Shown piece by piece: positions 25,762 to 33,883 of a DNA stretch of 64,000 bases (position 1 is its first letter; each line of letters opens with the position of its first letter). Under the pieces are notes generated by a model that was not told where the DNA came from, made no database searches, and saw only the letters and a program-made list of their open reading frames with translations. The stretch lies in IMG/VR virus record IMGVR_UViG_3300027782_004053, positions 1-64,000 of that record. One strand, given 5' to 3'. Position numbers and translations under genes: made by a program. This DNA is from a virus.

Positions 25762-26179
25762 CTATATCTCTAATATGTTCAAAGTTAATTCTACATCCGT
25801 TTTCACCATCTTCGGATACCTCAATTGCATAACTTCTACCAGGCCATTTTGCAATCAATTTATCGTATAAATCATTTGCCATCATTTCACATGATTTATA
25901 ATCTAGATATAGGGTACCATCATTGTACCAACGCTCCATTATTCTTTTTGCCTGGATAAATTCTACATCTCGGTCATCATGAAATACTTCCATTTCAACG
26001 CGAAAGTGGAACATATGTCGATGCGGGTCTGCAAGAAAACTAACATCCAGCCAATGTTCTTCCGGTAGACCAAATCTGCGTGTTGATAACTTAACATCAG
26101 TTGCTGCTGCAGGGTACCGATGGATACCTTCTTTCTGAAAGGTAACCCAAATAAAACTACTCTTTTTAAGTATAGACAT
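25754..26179 (-). CDS. QueD/PTPS-like paralogue
   Basis: I start this gene at ATG 26179, because AAGGA lies 8-9 nt upstream; the frame opens 6 codons earlier, inside the dpdA gene. The 141-residue product looks like a second T-fold pterin synthase homologue. It has GIHRYPAAATD early, DPHRHMFHFRVEMEV resembling the HGH strand of QueD, DRDVEF-x-x-AK matching the DF-x-x-L helix, and EVSEDGENGCRI in the place of the late glutamate. The catalytic cysteine before HRH is absent, so its chemistry may differ from QueD. It lies between DpdA and a glycosyltransferase. The family call is moderate. Confidence 0.55.
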   Translation of the reverse strand: MSILKKSSFIWVTFQKEGIHRYPAAATDVKLSTRRFGLPEEHWLDVSFLADPHRHMFHFRVEMEVFHDDRDVEFIQAKRIMERWYNDGTLYLDYKSCEMMANDLYDKLIAKWPGRSYAIEVSEDGENGCRINFEHIRDIDV

Positions 26180-26189
26180 AATATAATCC

Positions 26190-27476
26190 TTATGCAAATA
26201 AGTTTTCTAAAGACATCCGAGGCTGATGGCCTACAGATTCCGATTCCATATATTTACCAACGTGCTTTTCCCAATGAGAAAAGTCTCCAATATCTTTAAC
26301 TTCAAACAATGTTGCATACTCATTTTCGCAACCTTTATCTCTACAAAATCTAAGCAATTCATCTTTAGATTCTAATAGGGTTGTGACATCTAATGTAAAA
26401 TTATGCACATTCGTCAATATGAAACAAAGACGTGCTTTCATAATGTCAATAAATTGACCGCCATTCTCAAGATACTTGCCTACAGCAATATTCATTAATT
26501 TATGATATTCTTCTGGAGTATATTCGGTACCACAAACACTATTGATTTCATCTACAACTGTTCTATAGATGTTAGAATATTCTCTGCCCATTTTTACAGA
26601 TGAGCCGCCATAACCATGTCGTGTTTTTTTACTATACGAGAAATAAAACAATCCATTATCTAATGACATTGAATGTGTTGTAGAATCATAAGAGATTTCA
26701 ATGTTCTCATACATTCCAGTCTGACTAAAAACCATATAGGGAAGCATACGACGCAGTGCGCCTACCCCTAGAATGTGAAGATGAAATGGTTTCTTAAAGG
26801 GCATTACCTTAACATAGAATGCTCGTTTAACATCTTCAAGTTGACCAGTGCCTAGTGCAGCCGATGCCATTGACACACCGCCAATACGATCATGATAAGG
26901 TGCAGTAATTTCTTCAAGTAAAATGTTTGCCCATTCAGCATAAGTCTCATGACAAGCACCTTGAATGATTGCAAAAGGTCGACAATCACTTTTCATTTCA
27001 ATAAATTTTTCAATCTGCGATTTAATATTTTGCCCAGTTTGTTTAGCATAACTAGCAAAATTATCTCGATCAAAATATCTACCTTTAGTGTCAAGCTTTG
27101 CAGACTTGCCACTTGCATTAGTAATTATTACCGGAATCTCATCAAAAGACATTCCAATATCTGCATGGGATGCTTGATTTTCATATACGTTATTACGAAC
27201 CTCAGGCGAATTTGGAATGCCTCGTGTAATAATTTGCAGACCACCGGAGTCTGCATGGATATTTTTAATTGCTGGTCTAAATTTTTGTAGACGTTTGCCA
27301 AATTGTTTTTCAGTAAACCCATTATACAATAATGAGAACTGATGATTATTCATGTTATGAACAGTCTTACCAATAAGGTCGTTGATCATCTGTAATACTT
27401 CAGGATCATTACATTGTTCTGCACCAAGACGTAAGTACGCCGGCCCAGAAATTACATATTCCATTTGTCTGCTCAT
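26190..27476 (-). CDS. dpdA: DpdA-like DNA guanine transglycosylase (TGT homologue)
   Basis: This 428-residue protein resembles tRNA-guanine transglycosylases and their DNA-acting phage relatives (DpdA). Landmarks are HADSGGLQIIT with D76 in the place of the TGT general-base aspartate, DIGMSFDEIP, AIIQGACHETYAEWA, an IGGVSMASAALG block and HILGVGALRRMLPY. A nucleophile candidate, D264, is in EISYDSTTHS. The CxCxxC zinc motif of bacterial TGT is not evident. DpdA proteins exchange guanine for a 7-deazaguanine in DNA, and the neighbouring FolE, QueD and QueE genes supply that base. Action on tRNA is the alternative but is less likely in this setting. Confidence 0.8.
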   Translation of the reverse strand: MSRQMEYVISGPAYLRLGAEQCNDPEVLQMINDLIGKTVHNMNNHQFSLLYNGFTEKQFGKRLQKFRPAIKNIHADSGGLQIITRGIPNSPEVRNNVYENQASHADIGMSFDEIPVIITNASGKSAKLDTKGRYFDRDNFASYAKQTGQNIKSQIEKFIEMKSDCRPFAIIQGACHETYAEWANILLEEITAPYHDRIGGVSMASAALGTGQLEDVKRAFYVKVMPFKKPFHLHILGVGALRRMLPYMVFSQTGMYENIEISYDSTTHSMSLDNGLFYFSYSKKTRHGYGGSSVKMGREYSNIYRTVVDEINSVCGTEYTPEEYHKLMNIAVGKYLENGGQFIDIMKARLCFILTNVHNFTLDVTTLLESKDELLRFCRDKGCENEYATLFEVKDIGDFSHWEKHVGKYMESESVGHQPRMSLENLFA

Positions 27477-28840
27477 TCGAATAAACTTTCTAAAGTGCTT
27501 GAGGTATTTTGTTCATCGGGAACAAAATTTATATCTTTTGATAGATAAGTGTGATTGTCTGTGTAAATTATATTATATTTGTGCTTGTTTGTCAATACAG
27601 AACGGATATCATCAATAGATAAATCTTTCCTATTTAGATCAGTTATATACTTTTTGTACTGAACCGTTTCGTATTCGTTAATTTTTGCTTTGCTAGAATT
27701 AGACTTTGTTGGTTTGAACAAATCAAATACATTAAACCATTCTCCAACACCATTTAAGTCCATGGTCACTACACGTTCTAATGCGCCAGTATTGTACCAA
27801 TCAAACGGGCTTTTGTATTGTTCATACAATTTAAGTATTGTACTACTAACATCTTTTTTATCTACGCTAAAAAAATCTGTACCATTAAAGTTTTCTAGCC
27901 AAGACATTCCTTTAAGTGCAACTGTTGGCATATGTCCAATACATTCATAGAATGCTAAGCCAAAACTTTCTCGTATTGCGGGATTATAAGCAACTCTAGC
28001 AGATGTTATAAAATCAACTTTTTCCTGTCCATATATCTCTGAGCGAATTTCAAATTTAGCATTAATTTCCTTTAACGCTGCTTCAAATTTTTTCGCACCA
28101 GTATCATTTGTAATAATTTTTGCAGGCAACTTTGTTTCTGCAATCATACGAACAAATTCTTCAGGATTCTTCCTTGGCTCCCAGCGACCAATCCATAATA
28201 CACCTTCTCTAGATTTAGTATGAGGAGACAGCAATTCTTTTTCCGTCATTTGTATAGGTGTATAGTATGCGTCTTTACCTGACAATTTAATCTCATCAAC
28301 ATTTCTACGTGTTTGTGTGCCAATATAAATGCCGTTTACGTCCATCAACTTAATAAAAAATTCATTGAACGAATCTGAGAATTTGCTTTTTTGAGGACTG
28401 TCTTCCATAAAAACCAAATTCTCGTGATGTGTATAATATATGACTTGGACTGAATCTTGAATAGATAAGGAATAGATTGCGGGAAATGATTCCACGGTGT
28501 TACAAATAACTACATCGTATAGATTGTCATTTAGAGCAGTCATAAAACATTCTCTAAAATTAATCATTTTTTCAAAGTTATATGAATCCTCAAACATAAA
28601 AGTTTTGGCGTGTTTACTATAACTAAGTGGTTCTTTAGGTGCAATAACATTAGCACCTTTAGATTGAAGATATGCACTAAAGTCTTTATTGGATGCCGGT
28701 TTATCCAATATAATATCAATTTTTATTCCAATAACAGAACAAGTCTCTACAAAGGATTTTGCAAATTGTCCGATGCCACCATATGGAATTAAATGCTGAT
28801 CGCTAATACAAAAAGCAATTCTCCTGTTGTAAATATTCAT
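27473..28840 (-). CDS. GT4-like glycosyltransferase within the 7-deazaguanine module
   Basis: This 455-residue GT-B enzyme begins with a glycine-rich acceptor-side loop, HLIPYGGIGQFAKSF. It has VLWIGRWEPRKNPEEFVRMI, the typical opening of a GT4 donor domain, at about residue 215. The catalytic E-x7-E motif appears as NPAIRESFGLAFYECIGHMP. A C-terminal 90-residue tail beyond the usual fold is unassigned. It lies 1 nt from the exonuclease gene upstream and overlaps dpdA by 4 nt, so it is probably co-expressed with base-exchange functions. GT4-type enzymes glycosylate queuosine in vertebrate tRNA, a precedent for sugar on a 7-deazaguanine. Confidence 0.78.
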   Translation of the reverse strand: MNIYNRRIAFCISDQHLIPYGGIGQFAKSFVETCSVIGIKIDIILDKPASNKDFSAYLQSKGANVIAPKEPLSYSKHAKTFMFEDSYNFEKMINFRECFMTALNDNLYDVVICNTVESFPAIYSLSIQDSVQVIYYTHHENLVFMEDSPQKSKFSDSFNEFFIKLMDVNGIYIGTQTRRNVDEIKLSGKDAYYTPIQMTEKELLSPHTKSREGVLWIGRWEPRKNPEEFVRMIAETKLPAKIITNDTGAKKFEAALKEINAKFEIRSEIYGQEKVDFITSARVAYNPAIRESFGLAFYECIGHMPTVALKGMSWLENFNGTDFFSVDKKDVSSTILKLYEQYKSPFDWYNTGALERVVTMDLNGVGEWFNVFDLFKPTKSNSSKAKINEYETVQYKKYITDLNRKDLSIDDIRSVLTNKHKYNIIYTDNHTYLSKDINFVPDEQNTSSTLESLFE

Positions 28841-28841
28841 A

Positions 28842-29351
28842 TCAATTACCCAAGATTTTAATTAAGTGTTTTGTTTGATGCATTGCGTCATCCAATGCAT
28901 TGTGATATGTTCCTTGCCGTTCATCAGCAGGAATCCATTTGAATAATGCCTTTACAGTTCTGTAGCAACGATCGTCCCATGGATGCCATGGTGGTTTTCT
29001 ACCTGTATTGAAATAAGCATTTCCAAGAATAGTATTATCAAATACTGCACCATTGCCCCACAAAGGAAGACTTTTTGTACCAAACCAAATTTCAAATTTG
29101 TCTAGTGCTTCTTGTAGTGAGATGTTGTTTTTTGTTAACTCTCGGAATGCTTCTTTGTTTTGCTTTGACCACCATTCAACAGTATCCTTGGCAATATGCA
29201 GGCCTGCTTCTTTACATGACTTTATATCAACAGTACAGTAAAACGTATCCAGTATTTTATCCCCTTCAAATTTTACTGCACCAATGGAACAAATTGCCGC
29301 ATTTGATCTTGTTGACATTGTCTCCAAGTCAACCATTACGTTTATAGTCAT
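28842..29351 (-). CDS. DnaQ-fold 3'-5' exonuclease (DUF5051/Rv2179c type)
   Basis: This 169-residue DEDD-family nuclease has the motifs MVDLETMS (D8, E10), GNGAVFDNTILG and YHNALDDAMHQ, the last with the DEDDh histidine and aspartate. It matches the Rv2179c-like exonuclease group more closely than T4 DexA (227 residues). Family members degrade RNA or single-stranded DNA 3'-5'. It overlaps folE by 4 nt. A role in nucleotide salvage or end trimming is possible; nothing shows a direct link to base modification beyond its position. Confidence 0.8.
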   Translation of the reverse strand: MTINVMVDLETMSTRSNAAICSIGAVKFEGDKILDTFYCTVDIKSCKEAGLHIAKDTVEWWSKQNKEAFRELTKNNISLQEALDKFEIWFGTKSLPLWGNGAVFDNTILGNAYFNTGRKPPWHPWDDRCYRTVKALFKWIPADERQGTYHNALDDAMHQTKHLIKILGN

Positions 29352-30022
29352 TTTGAACGAGCGATGCTTAAGAATTCATTTCGTAATGCGGGATCTGTTT
29401 TAAATCCGCCGCCTAATTTACTTGTAACGGTTGAGCTACCTGCATCTTCTACGCCTCGGCTTTTAACACAGTAATGCTGAGCATCAATCATAACTGCAAC
29501 ATTGTCTGTTTCCAAAATAAACTGCAAGGCATGATAGATTTGTTCTGTTAAGCGTTCTTGAATCTGAGGACGCTTGCTAAAATATTCTACAATACGATTA
29601 ATTTTACTTAATCCAAGAACTTTATCCTTTGGGACATAAGCAACAGTTGCCAATCCATCAATAACTACAAAATGATGTTCACAATTGCTTTGGACATTGA
29701 CGTTACGTTCAACAACCATTTCATTATATTTCATCTTGTTATCAACTGTTGTGCATTTTGGAAATGCCTCATAATCAAGCCCCCAAAAGATTTCGTTGAC
29801 GTACATCTTAGCAACACGCTTTGGTGTATCAATTAAACTGTCATCATCTAGATCAAGACCTAACACTCGCATAATTTGCGAAAAGTGAGTCTCAATGACT
29901 TCAATTTTAGTTTTACGATCAATATCTAATGGAACAGTAGGAGTCTCGACTCCCATTGCAACTAAATGCTGATGAACTTTTTGTCCCAATTCTGGGTCTG
30001 TTTTTGTCTTGTTATATGACAT
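29348..30022 (-). CDS. folE: GTP cyclohydrolase I
   Basis: FolE opens GTP to dihydroneopterin triphosphate, the first step of both folate and 7-deazaguanine synthesis. The 224-residue protein contains QSNCEHHFVVIDG, with zinc ligand C114 and histidines 116-117, and HYCVKSRGVEDAGSSTVT with C185. It also has the substrate-binding KVLGLSKINRIVEYFSKRPQ and QERLTEQI blocks. Length and spacing are those of the bacterial enzyme. Its neighbours QueE and QueD show that the product is channelled to 7-deazaguanine rather than folate. A 65-nt gap with a small hairpin separates it from queE. Confidence 0.95.
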   Translation of the reverse strand: MSYNKTKTDPELGQKVHQHLVAMGVETPTVPLDIDRKTKIEVIETHFSQIMRVLGLDLDDDSLIDTPKRVAKMYVNEIFWGLDYEAFPKCTTVDNKMKYNEMVVERNVNVQSNCEHHFVVIDGLATVAYVPKDKVLGLSKINRIVEYFSKRPQIQERLTEQIYHALQFILETDNVAVMIDAQHYCVKSRGVEDAGSSTVTSKLGGGFKTDPALRNEFLSIARSK

Positions 30023-30062
30023 TTTGAATCCTTCCTTACACGGATATGATAGTTGAAAATTT

Positions 30063-30080
30063 TGTTACCTTTGTGTAACA
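30063..30080 (-). terminator. Small hairpin between queE and folE
   Basis: The minus strand can form TGTTAC/GTAACA with a 6-nt loop, followed by an AAATTTT run. The stem has only six pairs, so it may attenuate rather than stop transcription from queE into folE. A one-mismatch late element, CATAAATA (30085-30092), overlaps the queE stop, but I do not call it a promoter. Confidence 0.35.
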
Positions 30081-30087
30081 GTATTAT

Positions 30088-30945
30088 TTATGTTCCCCAC
30101 TCATTCTTAAAAAGTGGTACTTGTAAACGATCGCTATATCGAAGACCATTCTTCATTGCCATTTCTGCAACCTTTCGATTGTTCATAGCATAAACGCTTT
30201 CGACGCCGCCTACCGGCATCAAATAAACAGGACCTTTAAACCCTGCAGATTTATATAGTTCAATTGCTTCCATTGCTTCTTCAGCATCTTCTTCAGTTGC
30301 AACTACAAACTTAAGATAAGTGTATCCAACGTCTTGATATGCTGATACAATGTCGGGGCAAATTGCTTCTTCCCATTTTTCGCCGCTGACACTTAATTTT
30401 GGACTAACAGAAAATGTTAGTGCATTATATCCTCTGTCTTTACGACCAAGAGACCAATTAAGAAGAAATTGTCTGAATTCAGATGACAATGCCTGTGTGC
30501 CATTTGTTTCAAACGTAATCTCTTTTAAAGATTTCATTTTTTCATTATCTAGAAGATCTGGATACGATCGTTGCCAACCAAGTAATGGTTCGCCGCCCGT
30601 TATTACAAGATGTTCGTCTTCCCATTTCTTGTACGGAAGTATATCCATAATTGTATCGGCAATGTTATCAGTATCAAGTACAGGGCTAAGATGCTTAAAA
30701 CGAGGATCCCAGCTAGCGTAAGAATCGCACCCTGTACTAACAAGAGGTAAATCTTTATAGGAAAGAAACTTACGTACGTCAGCCGCGATATAATCAACTT
30801 CATTGCTAAATTCCCCTTTTGGCATTCCAAATCCACTACAAGTGAAGTTACAACCAAATGTACGAAGAAAAACACTAGGTACGCCCATGTAGCGGCCTTC
30901 ACCTTGTATACTATAAAACAATTCTGCAACTTTAAGCTTTGCCAT
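30088..30945 (-). CDS. queE: 7-carboxy-7-deazaguanine synthase QueE (radical SAM)
   Basis: QueE rearranges 6-carboxytetrahydropterin to 7-carboxy-7-deazaguanine (CDG). I start at ATG 30945 with GGAG just upstream; an earlier TTG would add one residue. The 285-residue protein has ELFYSIQGEGRYMGVPS, LRTFGCNFTCSGFGMP, and VITGGEPLLGW for SAM binding. Only C32 and C36 of the radical-SAM cluster are close together; the third cysteine is missing at the standard position, and the nearest candidate is C73 in STGCDSYASWDP. It has its own strong sigma-70 promoter overlapping the gp55 stop. Confidence 0.88.
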   Translation of the reverse strand: MAKLKVAELFYSIQGEGRYMGVPSVFLRTFGCNFTCSGFGMPKGEFSNEVDYIAADVRKFLSYKDLPLVSTGCDSYASWDPRFKHLSPVLDTDNIADTIMDILPYKKWEDEHLVITGGEPLLGWQRSYPDLLDNEKMKSLKEITFETNGTQALSSEFRQFLLNWSLGRKDRGYNALTFSVSPKLSVSGEKWEEAICPDIVSAYQDVGYTYLKFVVATEEDAEEAMEAIELYKSAGFKGPVYLMPVGGVESVYAMNNRKVAEMAMKNGLRYSDRLQVPLFKNEWGT

Positions 30946-30973
30946 CAAGACTCCAATAATTTAATTAACACTT

Positions 30974-31003
30974 ATTATATAGTAAATTAGTCATCCATGT
31001 CAA
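30974..31003 (-). promoter_or_regulatory. Sigma-70-type promoter for queE-folE module
   Basis: On the minus strand TTGACA (30998-31003) and TATAAT (30974-30979) are both perfect and 18 nt apart. The element overlaps the last codons of gp55 and ends about 29 nt before the queE start codon. It would let host polymerase express the modification module early, independently of the late genes upstream. Confidence 0.75.
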
Positions 31004-31601
31004 GAGGATTGTCTGAATCTATTTCAACTTTTTTAACCTTTTTAGGGATATTTATGTTGCGTTTTTCAATATCAATATTGTCCATTTGCCGTTTTAAGTA
31101 ATCCAAAAATTGGTGACTAAATTCACCGTTATCATGATCTTGCAAGATCAAGGAATCAATATCCATATTCTCAATCATCTTATACTTAGTGGCCTGTTGT
31201 TTCTTTTCCTTTTGAATTCTGCGAATAAAGGCAAAGTAAATAATCTGAGTATAATATGCAAATGGATTTGAAGATTTACTTGGGTCAAATTTTTGTACTG
31301 CAGTTAAACAATTTTCAATCCCGTCCGAAATCATATCATCTTTAAAAGTATAATTAATAAAATTAGATTTGTATGAAAGGTGTGTAGCAATCTTTATAAA
31401 ACATTCGCCAATATATCTAGTAACAACAGGGGTTTCTTCGCCTCGTTCTTTAGCAGCATCAACTTGTTCTTTATATGCTATTAAGGCTTCTAAAAACTCT
31501 TTATTATTTACATAATGTGCAGTAACCGAAGGTTTCTTTTCCTTAATGGAAAGTTTTCCTTCGTCTGATTCTATTATTTCCATAGTCGTGTCTTTCATCA
31601 T
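30987..31601 (-). CDS. gp55: Late-transcription sigma factor gp55
   Basis: This 204-residue protein resembles T4 gp55, the small sigma factor that directs polymerase to TATAAATA promoters. Near residue 30 it has HYVNNKEFLEALIAYKE, matching the T4 YVNNKEL start. A sigma-2-like stretch runs through FKDDMISDGIENCLTAVQKF and NPFAYYTQIIYFAFIRRIQKEKKQ. The frame starts at 31601 with a GAAG upstream and overlaps the preceding gene by 59 nt; starting at 31583 would shorten the overlap to 41 nt. Four exact late promoters in the window are its expected targets. Confidence 0.9.
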   Translation of the reverse strand: MMKDTTMEIIESDEGKLSIKEKKPSVTAHYVNNKEFLEALIAYKEQVDAAKERGEETPVVTRYIGECFIKIATHLSYKSNFINYTFKDDMISDGIENCLTAVQKFDPSKSSNPFAYYTQIIYFAFIRRIQKEKKQQATKYKMIENMDIDSLILQDHDNGEFSHQFLDYLKRQMDNIDIEKRNINIPKKVKKVEIDSDNPLDMDD

Positions 31602-31959
31602 TTTCTTCTTCTAAAATTGAGTCTCTTATTTCATCTGTTACATCAATTGCGTTTTCTTCTGCTTCTTTACGGGCATCAAGATATTTAATATAATTTTCTG
31701 TAAGTTCTTCGTTGGCTTTTGCGTATGATATAATATTTCGAACAGGAACCTCATAAAATTCTTCTTTGGTTAATGCAAACCAAGGAGCAAGTGTATACGA
31801 TTCAATTACAGCTCTTCCAACATTTGATCTAATTTGATTTAATACCAAAGGATCTTTTATAAAAAGACTAAAGGTATTTTTTAAATCTATTACTTCATCC
31901 GTTTTACATACTATATCTTCACCACTATTTAACTTCAATATTTTATAACTTAGGATCAT
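31543..31959 (-). CDS. Conserved small protein between UvsW and gp55
   Basis: This 138-residue protein opens with MILSYKILKLNSGEDIVCKT, the strand-turn pattern of a family of T4-like phage proteins that I recall as Sm-like in fold. A middle segment (APWFALTKEEFYEVPVRNII) and a helical acidic C-terminus follow, ending in a basic tail (RIRRRKTFH). The location between the UvsW helicase (4-nt overlap) and gp55 (59-nt overlap) is typical for marine T4-like genomes. The function is unknown; an accessory role in recombination or late transcription fits the neighbours only. Confidence 0.6.
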   Translation of the reverse strand: MILSYKILKLNSGEDIVCKTDEVIDLKNTFSLFIKDPLVLNQIRSNVGRAVIESYTLAPWFALTKEEFYEVPVRNIISYAKANEELTENYIKYLDARKEAEENAIDVTDEIRDSILEEENDERHDYGNNRIRRRKTFH

Positions 31960-33440
31960 TGTAATTGAACTTTTATAAGTTTGTAGTCAAAATGTTCATC
32001 ATTGTAAATTTTTATCCGTTCAATCATATGAAGTAACGTAAAGTTCTTTTTAGATTTCCAGGTTAAATCATCGCCTATATCATATAGATTGCAACTGTCT
32101 TTGTCTTTGGTTGTTCTCAAACCACGTCCAATAGATTGCAAATTCCTTATCCGAGATTTGGAAGGAGATGCAAAAATAATATTGTGCAAATTCTTAATGT
32201 TAATCCCGGTAGAGAATGTTCCATATGAAGCCACTATTATAGCATTGTTTTCAAGTTCTGTCAATGCTCGAATTTTTTCTCTTTGTTCCGTATCTGTGCC
32301 ACCATAAACAAAAAATACTTTTCTATTTTCTGCTTTGGCATTAATCATCTGATATAAATTTTTACCATGCTTTTCAACATATTGAAATAGTACAAGACTG
32401 TTACCTTCTTGTTTAAGAGTTAAATTTCTAATAAATTTATTTCTTGGTTCGTAATGAACTAGGAAATCCATTTCTTCCTGATACGTCCTGCCCTTCATGG
32501 CTTTTTTAATTTCATCGGGATAGTCCAATATCAAATTATAGATTTTTAAATCGGCAAGGGTTTTACTTGTAATGAGTTTCTTAGTTGTAGTAACTTTATA
32601 AACGGGACCAAAGATTCCTTCAAGAACTAATTTATGTGTTTGAGTTCCATCCAATGTCCCAGTAGTTCCTACTCTATAAGGAGCATCCGGACATTTATTT
32701 AAAATTCCAGTTAAAGACTTTGCTTTAAATAGATGGGCCTCATCACCATAAACAGCTTGGAAGGTTTCAAAGAATTGTTTAGGTAATTTATAGATAGATT
32801 GCCATGTACTAATTACAACATTACAATCGGTAGATTTTTCATGACCGCCATAAATGCGATGGCAATGCGATGCCGCATCCCATCCATTTAAACAAGAATA
32901 GTCTCGGAAGTCAGAAAACATCTGTTCTACCAAAGATGTTGTAGGTACGATAATTAGTTGGCGTCTGTTAAATTCATAGTGCCAACGAATTATACAATAG
33001 ATTATTAAAGATTTTCCAGATCCGGTAGGAGAAAGTAATAACCTTCTACCGTCGCTAATTGCTTTATGTACTGCCTCTATTTGATATTCCCTAATTGGAA
33101 TAGGTTCGCCCTTTGAACCAATGTTTAACTTCTCACAAAATTCTTTTACAGATTCAAACGTGCATTCATCTGATGTTTTTTCATACTCAGATAAGTCTAC
33201 AGTGTATTCTCTTTCTTTTGCAAAATGTTCAACATAGTCCTTTAAACCAACATAAAGCTCTTTAGTAAACATTGAAAAAAGCCTGACACGGCCATCCCAC
33301 ATCTTTGATCTATACAAAGGGTGAAATTTTGCACCAGGTACTTCGAAGGAAAAATGATTATTTAATTCTTGAGCAATTGAAGGCTCCGAATCAATATTCA
33401 AATATATTTCGTTCTTTTTTCTTATTTTTATATCGGCCAT
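31956..33440 (-). CDS. uvsW: Recombination helicase UvsW
   Basis: This 494-residue superfamily 2 helicase unwinds branched DNA and R-loops and pushes the switch from origin- to recombination-dependent replication in T4. It has the N-terminal GRVRLFSMFTKELYVGL region, a Q-type IPIREYQIEAV, Walker A SPTGSGKS at 137-144, DEAH at 233-236, a motif III-like TGTLDG, and C-terminal TGINIKNLHNIIFASPSKS with QSIGRGLR. The length equals T4 UvsW (about 500 residues). It shares one base with the uvsY stop and overlaps the next gene by 4 nt. Confidence 0.95.
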   Translation of the reverse strand: MADIKIRKKNEIYLNIDSEPSIAQELNNHFSFEVPGAKFHPLYRSKMWDGRVRLFSMFTKELYVGLKDYVEHFAKEREYTVDLSEYEKTSDECTFESVKEFCEKLNIGSKGEPIPIREYQIEAVHKAISDGRRLLLSPTGSGKSLIIYCIIRWHYEFNRRQLIIVPTTSLVEQMFSDFRDYSCLNGWDAASHCHRIYGGHEKSTDCNVVISTWQSIYKLPKQFFETFQAVYGDEAHLFKAKSLTGILNKCPDAPYRVGTTGTLDGTQTHKLVLEGIFGPVYKVTTTKKLITSKTLADLKIYNLILDYPDEIKKAMKGRTYQEEMDFLVHYEPRNKFIRNLTLKQEGNSLVLFQYVEKHGKNLYQMINAKAENRKVFFVYGGTDTEQREKIRALTELENNAIIVASYGTFSTGINIKNLHNIIFASPSKSRIRNLQSIGRGLRTTKDKDSCNLYDIGDDLTWKSKKNFTLLHMIERIKIYNDEHFDYKLIKVQLQ

Positions 33441-33880
33441 TACATCATACCGTTAGTGAATTTTGTCCATTCTAAACAGTTCTTAATATCCCATGTTCTA
33501 CTATTCAATGATCGAATAATTTGTTCCAATTGGTACTGAACAATTTTAAAATACTCAACCTTATCTTCTAATAAAATAAGATCGTTATCTACCTGTAGGA
33601 ACTCATCCATTTCATTTTTTAATGGTTTGTTTCCCTGCCATTGTTCCCATTCTTCTGCAGCTAATTCGGCTTGTGTCATTTCTCCTCTGTAATACTTATA
33701 TTTCTTACGTCGGAGGTTTAAATAGTCAGACTCGGCTTTTCGTAAATTAAGACGAGTAGATGATAAAAAATTCAAATACTTTGAATGCAATATAGGAGTG
33801 CGAGCAGACTCTTGCCCTAGATTAGTTTCATTAATCTTGCAATCGTCTGCCCACGATGACTGTAGGTCAGACAATTTCAT
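33440..33880 (-). CDS. uvsY: Recombination mediator UvsY
   Basis: UvsY loads the UvsX recombinase onto single-stranded DNA covered by gp32. This 146-residue protein is close to T4 UvsY (137 residues) and has the family's helical plan: an N-terminal LSDLQSSWADDCKIN, a basic ARTPILHSKYLNFL with LRRKKYKYYRGEM for DNA contact, and a C-terminal helix with LEDKVEYFKIVQYQLEQII and the NSRTWDIKNC-x-EW ending. It lies directly before uvsW, as in T4. Confidence 0.9.
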   Translation of the reverse strand: MKLSDLQSSWADDCKINETNLGQESARTPILHSKYLNFLSSTRLNLRKAESDYLNLRRKKYKYYRGEMTQAELAAEEWEQWQGNKPLKNEMDEFLQVDNDLILLEDKVEYFKIVQYQLEQIIRSLNSRTWDIKNCLEWTKFTNGMM

Positions 33881-33883
33881 GGA

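Noticed and set aside
30085-30092. CATAAATA as a fifth late promoter before folE
   Set aside because: It has one mismatch in the core, lacks the upstream CT seen in the four exact copies, and overlaps the queE stop codon.
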